A DNA stretch of 64,000 nt from Asticcacaulis tiandongensis (GTDB lineage: Bacteria; Pseudomonadota; Alphaproteobacteria; Caulobacterales; Caulobacteraceae). Position 1 is the stretch's first letter; the number at the start of each line of letters is the position of its first letter. The translations under genes and the position numbers were made by a program. Below are positions 17,909-25,990 of the stretch, one piece after another. The stretch spans positions 389,468-453,467 of the forward strand of contig NZ_ML636837.1 in the NCBI RefSeq assembly GCF_006475605.1. Direction: 5' to 3'. The notes under the pieces are model-generated. The model ran no database searches. It was not told the origin of the DNA and saw only the letters and a program-made list of their open reading frames with translations.

Positions 17909-18934
17909 TTAACCTCTTATGCGTTTAAGGGTCTGTTCGACGTGAGCAATCGGCGTATCCGGAAAGATGCCATGACCGAGATTGAATATATAAGGCCCCT
18001 GCCCCCACGCCTCAAGCAGACGATCAATAGCGGCATCAAGCGCCTTACCACCCGAACGTAAGACGACCGGATCAAGCGCCCCCTGAATGGGTCTGATTTT
18101 CTGCAATGCCTGGCCAAGCTCAAGCGGTGTTGCCGTCCCGAGCGCCTGAGCCTGAATATCGACAGCTTGTGCATACTGAAGCGAACACGCCTCAGCCCCA
18201 CGCGGAAAACCGATGACTGGCAAATTCACACCCAGTTCGCGCACACGGGCAATCAAACGCTTATGCGGTTCAATAACCAGTTGGGCGAACAAGGGATCAG
18301 GAAAACCCTCAGCCCAGCTTTCGAAGATCTTCAAAACCTGTGCCCCTGACTGCGCCTGCATCAGAAGATATTGTGCTGAGGCCTCGATAACGACATCTAA
18401 AAGCTGCGACACAAGTTCGGGTTGCTCATAAACAAAACTGCGGATCAGCGACCGGTCATGAGCTTTGCGGCCATTCAGCATATAGGTCATGACAGTCCAG
18501 GGCCCGCCACAGAAACCGATCAGTGTCGTTTCCTTAGGCAATTCCGAACGCAGTATCTTCAGGGTTTCACCGACTTTAGCCAGATACGCCCCCGCCGAGC
18601 CTGCCTTATCGGCCATAAGCGCCATAGGCGGTAAGTCACCCAATATGGGGCCCTCACCCGCTTCAAACCGTACATCCTGACCAAGGGCCATAGGGATGAC
18701 GAGAATGTCTGAAAACAGAATAGCCCCGTCCATGCCATAGCGTCTTACGGGTTGCAGGGTCGCTTCAGCGGCTTTTTCAGGGTTGAGACAAAAGCTAAGA
18801 AAATCAGGTGTTGTCGCCCTGAGTTCGCGATATTCCGGAAGATGGCGTCCCGCTTGACGCATAAACCAGACAGGGGGCGTTTTCAGTGTTTGACCTGAAA
18901 GAACGGATAACAGAGGTGGCATAGGTTCCGACAT
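17909..18934 (-). CDS. hemE: Uroporphyrinogen decarboxylase
   Basis: This 341-residue TIM-barrel enzyme decarboxylates uroporphyrinogen III to coproporphyrinogen III. The signature PPVWFMRQAGRHLPEYRE is at the N-terminus, followed by FSDILVIP and the GFCGGPWTV loop. It is the first gene of the haem operon and transcribes away from the origin-like gap, as hemE does beside Cori in Caulobacter. Its promoter must lie in that gap. Confidence 0.98.
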   Translation of the reverse strand: MSEPMPPLLSVLSGQTLKTPPVWFMRQAGRHLPEYRELRATTPDFLSFCLNPEKAAEATLQPVRRYGMDGAILFSDILVIPMALGQDVRFEAGEGPILGDLPPMALMADKAGSAGAYLAKVGETLKILRSELPKETTLIGFCGGPWTVMTYMLNGRKAHDRSLIRSFVYEQPELVSQLLDVVIEASAQYLLMQAQSGAQVLKIFESWAEGFPDPLFAQLVIEPHKRLIARVRELGVNLPVIGFPRGAEACSLQYAQAVDIQAQALGTATPLELGQALQKIRPIQGALDPVVLRSGGKALDAAIDRLLEAWGQGPYIFNLGHGIFPDTPIAHVEQTLKRIRG

Positions 18935-18966
18935 AGGTCAACTCATAGGCTTAAGGCTGAATGACC

Positions 18967-18998
18967 TCAATCTAATAATAGAAATATAAATAGATTGA
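18967..18998. repeat. Inverted repeat next to hemE
   Basis: TCAATCTA (18967-18974) and TAGATTGA (18991-18998) form a perfect 8-base inverted repeat around an AT-only-like 16-base loop, 33 bases upstream of the hemE start. It could be an operator at the hemE promoter or part of the origin. Confidence 0.6.
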
Positions 18999-19060
18999 AG
19001 AGGTAGTAGAGGGCTTAAGAGTGCGGAAAATCGTCGCAGCCGTAAGACTTATATCTGGTT

Positions 19061-19109
19061 TTTCACAGCCATATCTTAACAGAATCTTAATTTTCCAAAG
19101 GCTGTGAAA
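19061..19109. repeat. 10-base inverted repeat enclosing a CtrA box
   Basis: TTTCACAGCC (19061-19070) and GGCTGTGAAA (19100-19109) are exact reverse complements. The 29-base spacer contains the CtrA box at 19076-19090. The left arm overlaps the DnaA-box-like TTTTTCACA. Confidence 0.85.
19076..19090. promoter_or_regulatory. CtrA box a
   Basis: TTAACAGAATCTTAA is a perfect TTAA-N7-TTAA. Its spacer contains a GANTC methylation site (GAATC). Confidence 0.8.
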
Positions 19110-19120
19110 TGTTTGGATAA

Positions 19121-19135
19121 TTAACTAATCGTTAG
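19121..19135. promoter_or_regulatory. Near-consensus CtrA box b
   Basis: TTAA-CTAATCG-TTAG differs from the CtrA consensus by one base and is followed by a GANTC site. Confidence 0.5.
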
Positions 19136-19141
19136 GAATCC

Positions 19142-19156
19142 TTAACAAAAATTTAA
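19142..19156. promoter_or_regulatory. CtrA box c
   Basis: TTAACAAAAATTTAA is a perfect TTAA-N7-TTAA. A further near match (TTAA-N7-TAAA) begins three bases later at 19159. Confidence 0.8.
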
Positions 19157-19182
19157 AGTTAAATTTGCGTAAATTTTTATGG

Positions 19183-19197
19183 TTAATGTTTTCTTAA
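19183..19197. promoter_or_regulatory. CtrA box d
   Basis: TTAATGTTTTCTTAA is a perfect TTAA-N7-TTAA, the third in about 120 bases. Confidence 0.8.
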
Positions 19198-19322
19198 CAT
19201 ACCCACAGAATGTCAGACCGGATTATCCCGATTTTACGACCATGGGGAAAACGATGGGGTAATCCGAGGGCTTATTAACGCTCATCCTCAGGCCTTGCAC
19301 ACTACCGCGAATTGCCTGATGA

Positions 19323-19342
19323 TTGTGCGCATATTGTACGCA
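19323..19342. repeat. Tandem 9-base direct repeat near the PPRP start
   Basis: TTGTGCGCA (19323-19331) and TTGTACGCA (19334-19342) are an 8-of-9 direct repeat one helical turn (11 bases) apart. This is the layout of a dimeric or cooperative protein site. Confidence 0.5.
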
Positions 19343-19387
19343 ACTATCCCGCCCTTATCCCCAATAGCTGTACACAGATTTATTTAA

Positions 19388-20239
19388 ATGGCCGCATCCC
19401 CTCCCCGCATCGGTACCTATTTCCACGTACATCTGGTTTCAGATTCCACGGGCGAGACCCTGAACGCGCTGGCCAAGGCCGCCGCCGCGCGGTTTGAGGA
19501 TATTTTCCCGATAGAGCATATCTATGTGCTGATCCGGTCGGAAAAGCAGCTCGAACGCGCCTTGCAGGAAATAGAGAGTTTTCCGGGCATTGTGCTGCAT
19601 ACCATGGTTGATATGGATTTGCGGACAACGCTCGAAACCCGCTGTCGTGAGCTGGATATTCCAACCATTGGCGTGCTTGATCCATTGGTTGTGGCCTTTT
19701 CCCGCTATCTGGGGGCCGCCATGTCCAAGCGTATCGGCGCTCAACACAATCTGGACAATGAATATTTTGAGCGTATCGAAGCGCTGAACTATGCCATTGC
19801 CCACGATGATGGCGCGGCAGCCGATAAGTTACGGCAGGCGGAAATCATTCTGATCGGCGTTAGCCGGACATCGAAAACCCCGACCTGTATCTATCTGGCC
19901 CATCGCGGCTATAAGGCCGCCAATATTCCATTGGTGCCGGGTCAGTCCCTGCCCGATACGCTGGATGAACTGACTGAACCGCTGGTGGTCGGGCTGATCG
20001 CCTCACCTGATCGCCTGATTCAGATACGTAAGGCCCGTCTTCTGACCTATAATGACGATCGGCCAACGACCTATACGGATTCAGAGGCTGTCCGCGAAGA
20101 AATCATCGCCGCGCGTCGTTTGTTTGAACGTAAAGGCTGGCCGGTTATTGACGTGACCCGCCGTTCCATCGAAGAAACTTCGGCAGCGATCATAAGTTTG
20201 CTGAACGAAAAGCGCACAGGCCGCCTTGGCGGTATCTGA
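19388..20239 (+). CDS. Kinase/pyrophosphorylase regulating PEP synthase or PPDK (DUF299)
   Basis: This 283-residue bifunctional regulator belongs to the DUF299 family, which phosphorylates and dephosphorylates pyruvate,phosphate dikinase or PEP synthase. HLVSDSTGETL is the family opening and the P-loop-like GVSRTSKTPTCIYLA is central. The C-terminal TYNDDRPTTYTDSEAVREEI fits too. It is the first gene on the right side of the origin-like gap. A homolog occupies the same place in Caulobacter, as far as I recall. Confidence 0.92.
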   Translation: MAASPPRIGTYFHVHLVSDSTGETLNALAKAAAARFEDIFPIEHIYVLIRSEKQLERALQEIESFPGIVLHTMVDMDLRTTLETRCRELDIPTIGVLDPLVVAFSRYLGAAMSKRIGAQHNLDNEYFERIEALNYAIAHDDGAAADKLRQAEIILIGVSRTSKTPTCIYLAHRGYKAANIPLVPGQSLPDTLDELTEPLVVGLIASPDRLIQIRKARLLTYNDDRPTTYTDSEAVREEIIAARRLFERKGWPVIDVTRRSIEETSAAIISLLNEKRTGRLGGI

Positions 20240-20268
20240 TACGCCCTGTATGACAAGAGTACGCCTAT

Positions 20269-20865
20269 ATGACATCACCCCTGATACTGGCCTCCGGTTC
20301 CAAAATCCGCGCGTCCCTGCTGACCGGATGTGGTCTGAGCTTTGTAAAAAAACCCGCCGACATAGACGAAGACGCCATCAAGGATGACTGTCTCGGTCGT
20401 GGCTTTTCGCCCAAGGCCGTGGCCATGAAGCTGGCTGAGGAAAAGGCACGGCACATTTCCTTACAGTCAGACGGACTGGTAATTGGTGCGGATTCGGTTC
20501 TGGAACTGGAACGTGATCTGATCAGCAAACAAAAAACCCTTGCGGATGCTGCTGATCTGCTGCGCCGTTTTTCGGGTAAGACACACCATTTGCATTCAGC
20601 CGTCGCTATGGCGCAAAAAGGTGAGATATTGTGGTCGCATGTCGATACGGCAGATATGTCCGTGCGGCGTTTAAGTGAGACATTCATCGACCACTATATC
20701 TCACAAGCTGGTGATGAGATTCTGGCCAGTGTTGGCTGCTATATGCTCGAGGCGCACGGCGTGCATCTGTTTGACAGCATCAAGGGCGACTACTTTACCG
20801 TTCTGGGCCTGCCACTTCTGCCACTTCTGGCTCAACTCCGTCATTATGAGGTAATACCGGCATGA
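20269..20865 (+). CDS. maf: Maf-family nucleotide pyrophosphatase
   Basis: This 198-residue protein hydrolyses non-canonical or excess nucleoside triphosphates. LILASGSKIRASLLTGCGL is the Maf N-terminal motif and VIGADSVLELE, FSGKTHHLHSAVA and SIKGDYFTVLGLPLLPL complete the signature. Maf proteins prefer dTTP/UTP or m7GTP; which one is not clear here. Its stop overlaps the aroE start by 4 bases, so the two are translationally coupled. Confidence 0.92.
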   Translation: MTSPLILASGSKIRASLLTGCGLSFVKKPADIDEDAIKDDCLGRGFSPKAVAMKLAEEKARHISLQSDGLVIGADSVLELERDLISKQKTLADAADLLRRFSGKTHHLHSAVAMAQKGEILWSHVDTADMSVRRLSETFIDHYISQAGDEILASVGCYMLEAHGVHLFDSIKGDYFTVLGLPLLPLLAQLRHYEVIPA

Positions 20866-21713
20866 GTAACCCGCTTAATTTTCCCACGGGTGCCGCTATG
20901 GTTGCCGGTGTTGTTGGCCAGCCGATTCATCATTCCCTGTCGCCGTTTCTGCATACGGCCTGGATCAGACATCTGGGTTTGAATGCGGTCTATGTCCCGT
21001 TTGGCCCTAAGGATGAGCACGGTTTTGAGCGACTGATCCTGTCTTGCCGCACTAATGGCGTGCGTGGTCTGAATGTAACCGCGCCGTTTAAGGAAATCGC
21101 GCTAAAATTGGCCGACAGTTACAGCGATATCGCCCATAATTCAGGCTCGGCCAATCTCCTGACCTTCGATGATGAGGGCCATATCCATGCCGATTCAACC
21201 GATGGCCATGGTCTGATCAGGGCATTTGCCCTGCAGGCACCGGCATGTGACCTTACGTCAGGGGCGGTAACACTGCTCGGAGCCGGTGGAGCATCACGGG
21301 CAGTGGTGGCCTCGCTTCTGCGTCTCGGCTGCAATGACGTGCGCATCGTCAACCGCACCGTTGCCCGTGCCGAAGAACTGGTCTTTGCCTTCAAAGATAA
21401 GGTTACGGCCTACGGTCTTACGGATGTAGAAAAAGCCTTTGCGGGATCGGTTGCGGTTATCAATGCCGCATCCGGCGGCCCCTTACCCCCCCTTACAGGC
21501 CTTGATCAGTCGGCGTGCGTCATGGACATGACCTATCGCCCCCTGAAAACGGCGTGGTTACAGGCCGCTGAAAATGCCGGTCTGGGTATTGTCGATGGTC
21601 TGGGTATGCTGATCGAACAGGCGCGTCCGTCATTTGAAGCCTTTTATGGTGTTGCCCCCGATGAGGCTCAGGACGTCAGGCGACTGGCGCTCAATTTCCT
21701 CGGTGAAGCATGA
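20862..21713 (+). CDS. aroE: Shikimate dehydrogenase
   Basis: This 283-residue NADP-linked enzyme reduces 3-dehydroshikimate in the shikimate pathway. The substrate site GQPIHHSLSPFLH and the catalytic Lys region GLNVTAPFKE are in the N-terminal domain. The nucleotide loop LLGAGGASRAVVASLL follows, then NRTVARAEEL and DGLGMLIEQA. It overlaps maf upstream and coaE downstream by 4 bases each. Confidence 0.96.
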   Translation: MSNPLNFPTGAAMVAGVVGQPIHHSLSPFLHTAWIRHLGLNAVYVPFGPKDEHGFERLILSCRTNGVRGLNVTAPFKEIALKLADSYSDIAHNSGSANLLTFDDEGHIHADSTDGHGLIRAFALQAPACDLTSGAVTLLGAGGASRAVVASLLRLGCNDVRIVNRTVARAEELVFAFKDKVTAYGLTDVEKAFAGSVAVINAASGGPLPPLTGLDQSACVMDMTYRPLKTAWLQAAENAGLGIVDGLGMLIEQARPSFEAFYGVAPDEAQDVRRLALNFLGEA

Positions 21714-22300
21714 TCCATATAGGCCTGACCGGTTCCATAGGTATGGGCAAATCGACCGTCGCCCAGATGTTCAGGGATGAAAGTATTCCGGTATCTGATG
21801 CTGATCAGGTGGTTCACCAGCTCTATACGCAGTCTAAACCGCTGAAATTAGCCCTGACCGAAGCCTTTGGCGATGTTTTGACCAATGAGGTTGTCGACAG
21901 GGCCAAATTGTCTTCGCGTTTGCAGGCAGATACCAAAGGTTTTTCGCTTCTTGACGCGATTGTCCATCCCTATGTGGCCGCAGAACGAGACCGGTTTGTG
22001 AAGACGAACCGTGAAGCGGGTACCAGGCTTATTGTCTCGGACATACCGCTTCTGTTCGAAACGGGCGCAGAGGCGCAGTTTGACAAGGTCGTGGTCGTGA
22101 GCGCTCCCCCTGAGGTGCAAGCTCAACGTGTTTTGGCACGTCCGGGCATGACATCTGAGAAATTCGCGCAAATCCTCAGTCGCCAGACGCCGGATACTGA
22201 AAAACGTCAGCGTGCAGATTTTGTCATCAATACGGGTCAGGATATTGAGGCAACACGCGCCGAGGTCAGGGCGCTTATCAACCGGCTAATTGGTGAATAG
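21710..22300 (+). CDS. coaE: Dephospho-CoA kinase
   Basis: This 196-residue P-loop kinase performs the last step of coenzyme A synthesis. GLTGSIGMGKSTVAQMF holds the Walker A, DADQVVHQLY is the substrate lid, and DIPLLFETGAEAQFDKVVVV is the core. It is the third gene in the maf-aroE-coaE run and starts inside aroE's stop. Confidence 0.96.
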   Translation: MIHIGLTGSIGMGKSTVAQMFRDESIPVSDADQVVHQLYTQSKPLKLALTEAFGDVLTNEVVDRAKLSSRLQADTKGFSLLDAIVHPYVAAERDRFVKTNREAGTRLIVSDIPLLFETGAEAQFDKVVVVSAPPEVQAQRVLARPGMTSEKFAQILSRQTPDTEKRQRADFVINTGQDIEATRAEVRALINRLIGE

Positions 22301-22335
22301 CTGGACAAGCGGCAAAAAGAGATTCACAAACAACT

Positions 22336-23037
22336 ATGGCCAGAGAAATCGTCCTTGATACGGAAACCACCGGCATTGACCCCAAAAAAGGGCACCGCCT
22401 GATCGAAATCGGCTGCCTTGAGATCGAAGACCTGCTTCCGACGGGCCGGACCTTCCACCGCTATGTCAATCCGGAACGCCTGATTGAACCGGACGCGATC
22501 CGTGTGCATGGCATTACCGATCAAATGGTCGCCGATAAGCCGAAATTTGCCGAAATAGTCGATCAGATGCTTGAGTTCATCGGGGACTCTAAAATCATCG
22601 CGCACAACGCGGCCTTTGACCGTGGCTTCGTGAATATGGAACTTGAGCGGCAAAATCGTGGGCCGCTTGTCACCGAACAATGGATTGATACGCTGGAAAT
22701 GGCCCGTCACCGCTTTCCGGGTATGGCCAATTCGCTTGATGCCCTGTGTAAGCGGTTTAATATTTCGCTGGCTGAGCGTGACAAACACGGGGCCTTGCTC
22801 GATGCCCGTCTATTGGCCGGCGTCTATCTTGAGCTGCATGGCGGTAAGGAGCGCGGGCTTGATCTGGCGATGGCCGGAAGCGTCGGTGCGAGTGGACAAC
22901 CGCTCGAAGCCGTCGACTATGGGGTGCGGCCCAATCCCCTGCCCTCATTTATTCATCCCGAAGAAGCTGAAGCGCATCAGGCCTTTTGCCTCAAGTTTCT
23001 GAAAGATAAAAACCTTTGGGGTTATCAGACGCAATAA
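22336..23037 (+). CDS. dnaQ: DNA polymerase III epsilon subunit (proofreading exonuclease)
   Basis: This 233-residue protein carries the three DEDDh exonuclease motifs: LDTETTGIDP, AHNAAFDRGFVN and HGALLDARLLA. It edits errors during replication. The C-terminal tail after residue 190, ending with a Trp-Gly-Tyr stretch, would bind the polymerase alpha subunit. A bidirectional hairpin separates it from convergent secB. Confidence 0.95.
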   Translation: MAREIVLDTETTGIDPKKGHRLIEIGCLEIEDLLPTGRTFHRYVNPERLIEPDAIRVHGITDQMVADKPKFAEIVDQMLEFIGDSKIIAHNAAFDRGFVNMELERQNRGPLVTEQWIDTLEMARHRFPGMANSLDALCKRFNISLAERDKHGALLDARLLAGVYLELHGGKERGLDLAMAGSVGASGQPLEAVDYGVRPNPLPSFIHPEEAEAHQAFCLKFLKDKNLWGYQTQ

Positions 23038-23066
23038 AAAAGGGCAGGTAATGAACCCGCCCTTTT
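23038..23066. terminator. Bidirectional terminator between dnaQ and secB
   Basis: AAAAGGGC (23038-23045) pairs with GCCCTTTT (23059-23066). A-rich and T-rich flanks on the two sides let it work for both converging genes. Confidence 0.8.
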
Positions 23067-23073
23067 GAGACCC

Positions 23074-23583
23074 TTAAGCCTGACCCTGAGTTTGCTGGGC
23101 GGCCAGATTGTCTTTTTGCTGAAGATACAGCGTCCCGAAATCAATCGGCTCAACAAAGAACGGCGGGAAGAAGCCGCCATCTGACGTCACGTCAGCAATA
23201 ATGCGACGGGCAAACGGGAACAGATAGCGCGGGCATTCCACCAGCAGGGTGGGTTCAATCATCTGTTGGGGCACATTCGCCAGCTGGAACAGGCCACCAT
23301 AGACCAGTTCAATGGCAAATACGGCGCCATCTGGATTGCTGGCCTTAACGGTGAGCTTCAGGTCAACTTCGAACAGACCATCCGGACGACCTTTGGCGTT
23401 CATTTCAACGCCCATATCGATTTCCGGACGAACCTCCATACGCAGCGACTCCGGCGCGCGTGGATTTTCAAAGGAAAAGTCGCGGATAAACTGGGCAACC
23501 ACCTGCATATTAGGCGGCAGAGTCGTTGTACCTGAGGTTTCCAGAACCGTTTGCCCGTCGCCGGGTGTTGCGTTATCGGTCAT
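23074..23583 (-). CDS. secB: Protein-export chaperone SecB
   Basis: This 169-residue tetrameric chaperone holds preproteins unfolded and hands them to SecA. The core includes [30 protein letters not shown] and [25 protein letters not shown], all well conserved. I chose the ATG at 23583 (MTDNATPGD). The open frame continues 13 residues upstream, but those residues are unlike the family. The C-terminal tail is Gln-rich. Confidence 0.96.
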   Translation of the reverse strand: MTDNATPGDGQTVLETSGTTTLPPNMQVVAQFIRDFSFENPRAPESLRMEVRPEIDMGVEMNAKGRPDGLFEVDLKLTVKASNPDGAVFAIELVYGGLFQLANVPQQMIEPTLLVECPRYLFPFARRIIADVTSDGGFFPPFFVEPIDFGTLYLQQKDNLAAQQTQGQA

Positions 23584-23766
23584 AAGCCTATGTGCTCCAT
23601 TATATTCAGGGCGGTGGCGCACGCCTTTAATTCCGCCTGTTCAAAAAGGCCCCTATCACGCATAAAATGTAATGGCAATCAAACGAACGGTTCCACTTCT
23701 GTAAACTTCGCCTATATAGGATAGGAAACCAATTGTCTTATCACCCGTCCGAGGGCTTTTTATACG

Positions 23767-24393
23767 ATGTCATGGGATCTGGTCATCCTTGCGGTTATTA
23801 CTGTTGTGGTACTGTTTCAGCTTTATAATGTGCTGGGCAAGCGCGTTGGGCTGAAGGCCGAAGATAAGGCCGGTGCGAAAAAGCCAGAGGAAAATGAAGG
23901 CGCTGTGCGTATTGAACGGGCACCTGAAACCGTGCGCATCCCCAATCTGGAAGTATTGAAAACCCGTGACGCCAATTTCAATGAAATCAATTTTCTTGAA
24001 AAGGCACGCGAAGTTTACGAACAGATCGTTCTGGCCTTTAACCGCGGTGAAGTGAACAGTGTTAAGGAACGTCTGTCGGATACCGTCTATAAGGTTTTCT
24101 CTGACGCCGCCGCCGCCCGCAGTGACGACGCCAAAAAGCAGGTCGTGAAATTTGTTGATACGCCCAAGGCTGACATCGACACCATCGATTTCAAGGATGA
24201 TCTGGCGCAGGTACGTGTGCGCTTCCTGTCGGAACTGGTCTATGAAACCCGTACACCTTCTGATGAGGTCGGCAAACCCGACGCGGTCAGCAGCGTTCAT
24301 CGCCGCACAGCGGAATACTGGACGTTCCAGAAAACCCTGAAAACACCAAACCATCCGTGGATGCTCATTAAGGTAGAGGCGGCCAAAGCGTGA
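23767..24393 (+). CDS. Tim44-domain membrane-anchored protein
   Basis: This 208-residue protein has one N-terminal membrane helix (LVILAVITVVVLFQLYNVLG), a charged linker and a Tim44-like C-terminal domain with FLEKAREVYEQIVLAFNRGE and RRTAEYWTFQKTL. The family (TimA) is common beside secB in alphaproteobacteria and is a proposed adaptor at the inner membrane. In Caulobacter the neighbour beyond it is dnaA, as I recall; here it is mltA. Confidence 0.88.
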   Translation: MSWDLVILAVITVVVLFQLYNVLGKRVGLKAEDKAGAKKPEENEGAVRIERAPETVRIPNLEVLKTRDANFNEINFLEKAREVYEQIVLAFNRGEVNSVKERLSDTVYKVFSDAAAARSDDAKKQVVKFVDTPKADIDTIDFKDDLAQVRVRFLSELVYETRTPSDEVGKPDAVSSVHRRTAEYWTFQKTLKTPNHPWMLIKVEAAKA

Positions 24394-25565
24394 GGTCAGC
24401 AGGTTTCTGGCTTAAAACCGTAGCCTTAACGGGCACGGCCCTATGGCTAACGGCCTGCGTCCAGACGCCGAAACCTCCTGTAACTCCGCCGGTTACACCT
24501 CCGGTCACTGTACCGGTGACGCCACCGACAACGCCAACTGATCCCCTGCCCTATATCCCTGCGCACCAAAGGCTATCAACCTTGCCCGGTTGGGAGACAA
24601 GTGATGCCTTTATTGCGCTTGAGGCTGTGCGTGGCACCTGCGCCTATCGCAGTGGCCGTCAGTATGCAGCGATATGTGCCGAACTGGCGACAAGCCATTT
24701 TGAATCACCAGAGGAAATTAAAAACTGGCTTCTCGCACGGTTCAGAATTGAACGGATTGAGGGCGAAGGTCTGTTGACGGCCTATTTTGTCCCTGAATAT
24801 CCGGCAGTCAGTGTGCCGAACGACGAATTTTCGCAACCCGTAAGGCCTCGGCCTGCTGATCTTGAAATGGTCGATGGCGCGAGAATGAGCCCGCCGCAAA
24901 CCTCTGGCGTTCTGGTGGCTGCGCGGCGTGAAAATGGGCGTTACGTGCCCTATTATGGGCGCGCTGAGATCGAAGCGCAGCCAGCTACGGGTGCGACGCT
25001 TTATATGCGGCCGGAAGATTATTTCTTTATGCAGATTCAGGGGTCGGGATTTCTGACCCTGCCGGATGGCAAGCGTGTTCTGGCGGCCTATGCGGCCAAC
25101 AACGGACTGCCCTTTGTCGGCATTGCGCGTGTGATGACGGACCGGGGCATATTGGCGGCAGATCAGTCTTCCGGCGAAAATATCCGTAAGTGGCTGGCAG
25201 CCAATCGTGGCGCGGTCGCTCAGGAAATGATGAACCAGAATCCGCGTTATGCGTTTTTCACGATTGATACGACGCGTATGGAGCCTTTGGGGGCGGCGGC
25301 TGTACCCTTACCGGCGGGTTCAGCCATAGCGGTTGACCCGGCACATCATGCCTATGGCGACCTGTACTGGATTGATGCCGATGCTGGTGCACTGAAGAAC
25401 GCCTTCCCGACCTATCAGCGCATGGTTTCGGCGCTGGATACAGGTGGCGCGATTAAGGGTAAAGTCAGGGCCGATCTCTATATGGGTATTGGTGATCGGG
25501 CGGGTCTTGAGGCCGGTCGGGTGAAACACAGCTTACGCAAGTGGCGCATTGTACCGGCCCGCTAA
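24390..25565 (+). CDS. mltA: Membrane-bound lytic murein transglycosylase A
   Basis: This 391-residue lipoprotein cleaves peptidoglycan glycan strands. It has a GTG start, a lipobox LTAC followed by VQTP, and a linker of repeated PPVT units. The MltA domain follows with GLLTAYFVPEYPA and the conserved FFMQIQGSG. The C-terminal 3D domain contains the catalytic-Asp motif DTGGAIKG...RADLYMG. It overlaps the Tim44 gene by 4 bases, so the two are coupled. Confidence 0.94.
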   Translation: MRSAGFWLKTVALTGTALWLTACVQTPKPPVTPPVTPPVTVPVTPPTTPTDPLPYIPAHQRLSTLPGWETSDAFIALEAVRGTCAYRSGRQYAAICAELATSHFESPEEIKNWLLARFRIERIEGEGLLTAYFVPEYPAVSVPNDEFSQPVRPRPADLEMVDGARMSPPQTSGVLVAARRENGRYVPYYGRAEIEAQPATGATLYMRPEDYFFMQIQGSGFLTLPDGKRVLAAYAANNGLPFVGIARVMTDRGILAADQSSGENIRKWLAANRGAVAQEMMNQNPRYAFFTIDTTRMEPLGAAAVPLPAGSAIAVDPAHHAYGDLYWIDADAGALKNAFPTYQRMVSALDTGGAIKGKVRADLYMGIGDRAGLEAGRVKHSLRKWRIVPAR

Positions 25566-25567
25566 AA

Positions 25568-25978
25568 TTAAAAATCAAATACCAGCCTGACTGTGCGCGC
25601 GGTCATATAGATCAGTATGCCTGAGCTTGAGGCAAAGATGAAAGAGCGCAGGACAATCTTGTTGCCAAACGCCTGTATGAGCGTATGCGCCACCCGCAGT
25701 CCGACATAGATCCAGCCGAGCACCAGAAACAGCCGGTCAGCATAACCGCTGAGGTGTATGGCCAGACACAGAGCGTAAAACAGCGTCGGCTGTTCCATCA
25801 GGTGATTGTAGTTTTCTGCGACATTCTGCGCCGAGGCGGGCAGCTTGCGGAAATTACGCTTATCCGCCAGCAATTGCGGATTAAGGCGCAGTTTTATGAT
25901 CGCTGGAATGCGCCGGGCATAAAGCCAGACCAGCACCACCAATGACCAGACAATAAGCCCAAGAACTGGTTCGATCAT
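25568..25978 (-). CDS. MAPEG-family membrane protein
   Basis: This 136-residue protein has about four membrane helices and the MAPEG fold pattern: NYNHLMEQPTLFYAL in the second helix, then GWIYVGLRVAHTLIQ. MAPEG proteins are glutathione-dependent or eicosanoid-type membrane enzymes. Bacterial members are mostly uncharacterised. It ends two bases from convergent mltA and sits downstream of the HerA-like gene on the same strand. Confidence 0.85.
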   Translation of the reverse strand: MIEPVLGLIVWSLVVLVWLYARRIPAIIKLRLNPQLLADKRNFRKLPASAQNVAENYNHLMEQPTLFYALCLAIHLSGYADRLFLVLGWIYVGLRVAHTLIQAFGNKIVLRSFIFASSSGILIYMTARTVRLVFDF

Positions 25979-25990
25979 GGCTTTGTCCGT

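Larger units (their letters stand above)
18935..19387. other. oriC: Probable chromosomal replication origin (Cori-like)
   Basis: This 453-base AT-rich gap between divergent hemE and the PPRP gene has no open frame. It carries three perfect CtrA boxes, two near matches, several DnaA-box-like sequences and two GANTC CcrM sites (19082-19086, 19136-19140). The DnaA-like sites are TTTTTCACA at 19059-19067, TTATCCAAA on the minus strand at 19112-19120, TTATCCCGA at 19223-19231 and TTATCCCCA at 19355-19363. The position beside hemE and close to parABS matches the mapped origin of Caulobacter crescentus. Start sites of replication are not shown by sequence alone. Confidence 0.85.
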
